Source: JAKACU01 sp021821185
GTDB lineage: Bacteria > Bacillota > Bacilli > Alicyclobacillales > SLC66
NCBI GenBank assembly: GCA_027343965.1
Contig: DAHWJX010000110.1
Span: 1-18,702 of the forward strand
Direction: 5' to 3'
Length of the DNA: 18,702 nucleotides
In this document: piece after piece, positions 15,545-18,702 of the stretch
How the letters are laid out: each line of letters opens with the position of its first letter
Numbering within the stretch: the first letter of the stretch is position 1
Program-made: the position numbers and the translations under genes
The notes under the pieces: model-generated
Databases searched by the model: none
What the model saw: only the letters and a program-made list of their open reading frames with translations
What the model was told of the DNA's origin: nothing

Positions 15545-16198
15545 ATGGACATTAACTTGAACAATAATTCACAAACGCCGCATATCGTAGCCATTACGGG
15601 TGCAGGGATCAGTACAGCAAGTGGTTTGCCTACGCTGTCTGCACAGTTTCATCATCGACCCTTACATGAACTTTTTCAAATGTCGCAAGCTATGCACCAT
15701 CGTGATGAATACCATCGCCTGTATCGCGCTTTAATGGCGCAATGGCTCACTGTGAAGCCAAATGCTGCACATCATGCGCTAGCGCGATATGACGTACGTA
15801 TTATTACCCAAAATATTGATGGTTTGCACGAATCGGCAGGTAGTCAGCAAGTATTGTCTCTTCACGGATCTTTAACCATAGCCACCTGTCTGTCATGTCA
15901 TACAAAAATCCACATCAATACGCCACCAATATCACCGACCTTGCGGTGTGGAATTTGTGGCGATGTGATGTGGCCTGACCTTGTACTGGAAGGGCAGAAT
16001 GTTCGCCATTTTGCACAAGCCGTTAACTGGGTCAGTACCTGTGATATCTTACTTATCATAGGTACTCGTTTAAAAATGTACCCTGTTAATCAACTGCCTT
16101 TCGTTGCAAAGGCGACTGATGCAATGATCTATAGTGTGGAAGAAAATGCAGAAAAAACCTTACCTGCCTTGCTTCAGGCGATCACTTCACCAGCGTGA
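15545..16198 (+). CDS. Divergent Sir2-family (sirtuin) NAD-dependent protein deacylase
   Basis: Sirtuins remove acyl groups from lysines using NAD+. The 217-residue protein is short for the family (usually 235-250). It has GAGIS (19-23), TQNIDGLHESAG (88-99), the catalytic His107 in SLHGS, and a zinc site of Cys115, Cys118, Cys135 and Cys138. Several conserved spots differ: PTLS instead of PTFR, WPDLVLEGQ instead of RPDVVxFGE, and GTRLKMYP instead of GTSLxVxP. NAD handling or specificity may be altered. The ATG at 15545 has GAGG directly against it; the in-frame TTG at 15557 has the same GAGG 12 bases upstream, so the true start is unsure. It is divergent from serA and its promoter must lie in the T-box DNA. 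The stop overlaps the end of a minus-strand small gene. Confidence 0.85.
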   Translation: MDINLNNNSQTPHIVAITGAGISTASGLPTLSAQFHHRPLHELFQMSQAMHHRDEYHRLYRALMAQWLTVKPNAAHHALARYDVRIITQNIDGLHESAGSQQVLSLHGSLTIATCLSCHTKIHINTPPISPTLRCGICGDVMWPDLVLEGQNVRHFAQAVNWVSTCDILLIIGTRLKMYPVNQLPFVAKATDAMIYSVEENAEKTLPALLQAITSPA

Positions 16199-16351
16199 TT
16201 TGAACGACGCGGTTGTTACCGCAATGACCAAGAAAATGGCTCCAAAAACTAAATAGATTGGCACCAGAATATGCCATGAAGCCGACATCAAAACACTGAA
16301 TATTGATATGATGAGACACATCACAGCTACGGCCGAATAATATTTGATCAT
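16187..16351 (-). CDS. Small membrane protein, 54 residues, unknown function
   Basis: A short open frame with an excellent ribosome site (AAGGAGG at 16358-16364, six bases before the ATG). The product begins MIKYYSAVAVM and has two hydrophobic segments (about 5-24 and 28-48), separated by SASWH, and ends in basic KSRW. It is too small for standard length cut-offs and has no family I can name. Its last 12 bases overlap the end of the sirtuin gene tail-to-tail. It lies 70 bases downstream of the 101-residue gene on the same strand and may share its transcript. The ribosome site and clean two-helix pattern argue that it is real. Confidence 0.72.
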   Translation of the reverse strand: MIKYYSAVAVMCLIISIFSVLMSASWHILVPIYLVFGAIFLVIAVTTASFKSRW

Positions 16352-16421
16352 ACCGATCCTCCTTGAAAGATACCCTAATTTCTCTTAAATCATAGCATGT
16401 TTTATTTTTATGGAGTGCGAG

Positions 16422-16727
16422 TTAAAAACGGTTTCTTTGTACAAAATCAGTCAATTTCGCGTAAATACGTTCTGCAAAGTCAAATGGTGTCTCTGTAGGT
16501 GATGCTGGTTCCTCCATAATGAGTGATATACAGCGATCAAATAGCAACTTCGCTTCGTCAAACGAAAGCACCGTAAATGGAGCTTGTTCGAAAGCTTCTT
16601 CCGGGTCAAACACATAAACCTCAAATCTGTCCTTTAAATCATGCAAATCAACGTCAAATGTTCTTAGTTCACCTTCAATCGCTTTTGATACCACAACTCG
16701 TTCTACCAATGTCCGTTCGTTTCGCAT
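16422..16727 (-). CDS. Unknown acidic protein, 101 residues
   Basis: I do not recognise the family. From the ATG at 16727 the product is 101 residues, soluble, rich in Glu, Asp and Phe, with no signal peptide or membrane segment. Visible stretches are ERVVVSKAIEGELRTFDVDL, likely a beta hairpin, and FDEAKLLFDRCISLIMEE and PFDFAERIYAKLTDFVQRNRF, likely helices. Longer readings from 16847 or 16751 lack a ribosome site, while AAAGGA (16738-16743) lies ten bases before this ATG. It is divergent from pepA with 87 bases between, sharing a symmetric -10 element. The small membrane protein gene follows on the same strand. Confidence 0.75.
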   Translation of the reverse strand: MRNERTLVERVVVSKAIEGELRTFDVDLHDLKDRFEVYVFDPEEAFEQAPFTVLSFDEAKLLFDRCISLIMEEPASPTETPFDFAERIYAKLTDFVQRNRF

Positions 16728-16773
16728 GGAGTATCCATCCTTTCCCATCGTCTGCACGGGTACGTCCAAAAAG

Positions 16774-16781
16774 AGTATACT
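16774..16781. promoter_or_regulatory. Symmetric -10 element shared by divergent genes
   Basis: AGTATACT reads as TATACT on both strands. On the minus strand TTCAAA lies 18 bases upstream (four of six to consensus) and would drive the 101-residue gene. On the plus strand the -35 region is weak (TGCACG at a 17-base spacing), but the start would suit pepA, 34 bases on. Confidence 0.45.
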
Positions 16782-16814
16782 AAATATGAAGTGTGAATTT
16801 GAAGGAGGTTTGTT

Positions 16815-18221
16815 ATGAAAGTCAGTTTTGGTATCGCTAAAACGCACAGCGTTTCTTGCATTGTACGTTTTGTCGCATCCGACAAACTTTCAACGTACAA
16901 TTTGCCCTTTCTGAATGATGTGCATGCCAAAAAAGGTGGGACCGCTATTTTTCGTGTGGATACAACGCCCATCGTTATTGTAGGTATGGGTGACTCCACC
17001 AAAGTATGTGTAGAAGATCTGCGAAATGCTGCGGGACAAGCAGCACGCCTAATCGAACATGAACAATGGGCAAGTGCCAGCACTGTTTTGCCAGGTTTTT
17101 TTACGCAAGACACTGAAGCGGCGGCCATTGTAGAAGGTATGATACTTGGAACGTATAGGTTTGACCGCTATAAAGCACAACCTACATTGCGAAGCTTGAC
17201 CGAATTGGTTTTTGATGAAGTGGACCAGACGGTTGAAGAAGCTGTACATAAGGCTGTTATCTTGGCCCAAGCGACGATTATTGCTAGGGATCTTAGCAAT
17301 GAACCACCCAATATCTTACGACCTTCCGTGTTGGCCGAATTTGTGGTTGAACATTTTTGCGATTCGCAAGCAACAGTTACTGTGTTTGCTGAAGATGAAT
17401 TGGTCAAGCGACAAATGACAGGTTTGTTAACTGTGGGCAAAGGAAGCACACATCGTCCACGCTTTATTGAGATTCGTTATGAGTCTGATCCTAAACAGCC
17501 ATTAATTGCACTTGTTGGAAAAGGTCTTACGTTTGACTCAGGCGGTATCAGTCTAAAAAGTGGTCGCGATATTTCCGATATGCGCATGGATATGGCGGGC
17601 TCTGCGGCGGTCGTTGGTGCTATCGATACCTTGGTCAAATTGCAAGTACCGTGCAATGTAGTGGGACTTATTGCTGCAGCTGAGAACTTGCCCGATGCTT
17701 CTTCTATGCTTCCTGGCGAACTGATTCAGTATCCTAATGGCGTGACTGTGCAAGTTGCCAATACGGATGCCGAAGGCCGTTTGGTGTTGGCGGACGCATT
17801 GATTTATGCGCAACAACTACAGGCTTCGCAGGTTGTCGATATCGCCACGCTGACAGGCGCCGCTGCGCAAGCACTCGGATTTCGCTATGCTGCCGTGTTT
17901 GGTCAGGACAGTGTTGTCAACGATCTGCGACAAGCAGGCGACATCACAGGCGATTACGTATGGCCATTTCCTATGCCGCCAGAGTATGAAGAGAAGTTAA
18001 AAAGTGTCTATGCGGATGTGTCCAACATAGGCAAAGGCTCTGGTGGAGCCATTACAGCTGCGTTATTTTTACAGAGGTTTGTTGGTGAAACGCAAGCGTG
18101 GGCACACGTGGACATGGCAGGACCTATGGAAGCTGAGAGCACGGAAGGCTATCGTCCTGCTGGTGCGACAGGATATGGTGTGCGCATCCTTGCTCAATAT
18201 GTCATTAATCAAAAAGCATAA
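16815..18221 (+). CDS. pepA: Leucyl aminopeptidase (M17 family, cytosol aminopeptidase)
   Basis: Releases N-terminal residues, preferentially Leu, from peptides in the cytosol; normally a hexamer with two metal ions per subunit. The 468 residues comprise a variable N-terminal domain (to about 150) and the catalytic domain. Metal ligands are Lys236, Asp241 (VGKGLTFDSGG), Asp259 (MRMDMAG), Asp318 and Glu320 (NTDAEGRLVLADAL). Catalytic Lys248 (ISLKSG) and Arg322 are also present. Spacings between these residues equal those in E. coli PepA. It is shorter than the usual 480-500 residues, mainly in the N-terminal domain. GAAGGAGG lies eight bases before the ATG. A small membrane protein gene follows after 17 bases, likely in the same transcript. 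Confidence 0.96.
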   Translation: MKVSFGIAKTHSVSCIVRFVASDKLSTYNLPFLNDVHAKKGGTAIFRVDTTPIVIVGMGDSTKVCVEDLRNAAGQAARLIEHEQWASASTVLPGFFTQDTEAAAIVEGMILGTYRFDRYKAQPTLRSLTELVFDEVDQTVEEAVHKAVILAQATIIARDLSNEPPNILRPSVLAEFVVEHFCDSQATVTVFAEDELVKRQMTGLLTVGKGSTHRPRFIEIRYESDPKQPLIALVGKGLTFDSGGISLKSGRDISDMRMDMAGSAAVVGAIDTLVKLQVPCNVVGLIAAAENLPDASSMLPGELIQYPNGVTVQVANTDAEGRLVLADALIYAQQLQASQVVDIATLTGAAAQALGFRYAAVFGQDSVVNDLRQAGDITGDYVWPFPMPPEYEEKLKSVYADVSNIGKGSGGAITAALFLQRFVGETQAWAHVDMAGPMEAESTEGYRPAGATGYGVRILAQYVINQKA

Positions 18222-18238
18222 CCTTTGGGACGGGTTGC

Positions 18239-18526
18239 ATGACATACATTAGATTTTGGCTGCGCTTGCTCCTCTTGTTTGTACCGGGAACATTTCTTAT
18301 TCTGTACTTTGGCGCTCATATGACATGGTTTCGATCCTTGCTTAGTGCAGGTGTGGTGGCTTTCATCGGTCTAATCACTGTGCTTCCGTTGTGGCTTTTA
18401 ACGCAACGTGTGGATCCATCTATGTGGTCCGACGATGAGTACACACAACGTATCGTGCGCAAGCGACAACGCTTGGAAGAAGAACGGCGCAAACGACAAG
18501 AAGAGCAAGATGAATCTACTTCTTAG
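18239..18526 (+). CDS. Small membrane protein with charged C-terminal tail, 95 residues
   Basis: I do not recognise a named family. Two membrane helices (about 6-26 and 34-54) are followed by a cytoplasmic tail. From about 68 the tail is dense in Arg, Lys, Glu and Gln (RIVRKRQRLEEERRKRQEEQ), probably a single charged helix or coiled coil. The ATG lies 17 bases after the pepA stop; the site before it (GGGACGGG) is weak, so translation may depend on coupling to pepA. A role at the membrane or in protein assembly is open. Confidence 0.7.
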   Translation: MTYIRFWLRLLLLFVPGTFLILYFGAHMTWFRSLLSAGVVAFIGLITVLPLWLLTQRVDPSMWSDDEYTQRIVRKRQRLEEERRKRQEEQDESTS

Positions 18527-18702
18527 ACAGTTTGCTGAAAAAATGCCACAAGTTGCATGACAGACCACAAATTTTGACTCCCATCTGCGTACAAGATGAG
18601 GTATACTGTCTTTAGAGTAACAGGATGCATAAACACCGACAGGTAATGCCCCCTAATCTGGTTAGTTTACCACAGGGGGCGTTCCTTATTGGTGGAAGGA
18701 TG
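18527..18702. other. Tail of the window without a gene
   Basis: No coding frame is supported here. A TATACT at 18602-18607 has no -35 box at the right spacing. The hairpin at 18648-18680 is the only clear structure. The ATG at 18700-18702 could be the next gene's start but is cut by the window edge. Confidence 0.5.
18648..18680 (+). terminator. GC-rich hairpin near the window end (terminator-like)
   Basis: GCCCCCT (18648-18654) pairs with AGGGGGC (18674-18680), with an inner TGGT/ACCA stem and a 6-base loop. The following GTTCCTTATT is only mildly T-rich. It may end the pepA transcript, or belong to the leader of the next gene, whose ribosome-site-like GGTGGAAGG is at 18691-18699. Confidence 0.5.

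Noticed and set aside
16728..16847. N-terminal extension of the 101-residue gene to 16847
   Set aside because: No ribosome site upstream; it would overlap pepA's start and the shared -10 region, while AAAGGA fits the ATG at 16727.
18574..18607. Promoter TTGACT ... TATACT
   Set aside because: The spacing is 22 bases, too long for a SigA promoter.
1..18702. CRISPR array, tRNA or rRNA gene, prophage or defence island
   Set aside because: No regularly spaced repeats, tRNA-like cloverleaf or phage/defence genes were seen on either strand by eye.

Overview
The window looks like chromosomal DNA of a Gram-positive bacterium of the class Bacilli. The pointers are strong AGGAGG-type ribosome sites, a T-box leader, a KimA-type potassium importer, CUT1 sugar transport genes without their own ATPase, and a Bacilli-type layout of SerA. 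A member of the Alicyclobacillaceae is my best guess, but that is inference. Composition is moderate in G+C. The first part (1-4203) looks AT-richer by eye than the serA-pepA part.

Layout. (a) 1-4203, plus strand: the end of an OppD/DppD-type ATPase, a complete OppF/DppF-type ATPase and a GH35-type beta-galactosidase. This probably forms an oligosaccharide uptake and hydrolysis operon built on a peptide-type ABC transporter. (b) About 4271-5027: a decayed IS200/IS605-type element. Its tnpB is broken into several frames, but its right end and likely omega-RNA region remain. (c) 5077-6030, minus: a membrane-anchored two-domain copper nitrite reductase-like protein with a complete copper ligand set and an FNR/CRP-like palindrome upstream. 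(d) 6391-10563, plus: solute-binding protein, two CUT1 permeases and a LacI-family regulator. The 360-base space before it holds several operator-like palindromes, and a strong hairpin lies between the binding protein and the first permease.

(e) 10699-13308, minus: a KimA-like K+ importer followed by a methyltransferase with a natural run of eight histidines. (f) 13548-15137, minus: serA, preceded by a full T-box leader with a serine (AGC) specifier and ended by a 20-bp terminator stem. (g) 15545-16198, plus: a divergent sirtuin, overlapping the tail of a 54-residue membrane protein gene on the minus strand (16187-16351). (h) A 101-residue unknown protein on the minus strand (16422-16727), divergent from pepA (leucyl aminopeptidase, 16815-18221). 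pepA is followed by a small membrane protein and a GC-rich hairpin near the window end.

How the genes fit together: two carbohydrate import modules flank a respiratory copper enzyme and a transposon relic. The second half is housekeeping (K+ uptake, serine synthesis, peptide turnover). I did not find a clearly new multi-gene system. The best leads are the T-box with an unexpected base facing the tRNA discriminator, the binding protein whose lipobox Cys position is Gly, the His8 methyltransferase beside KimA, the tnpB relic that keeps its RNA end, and the divergent sirtuin.
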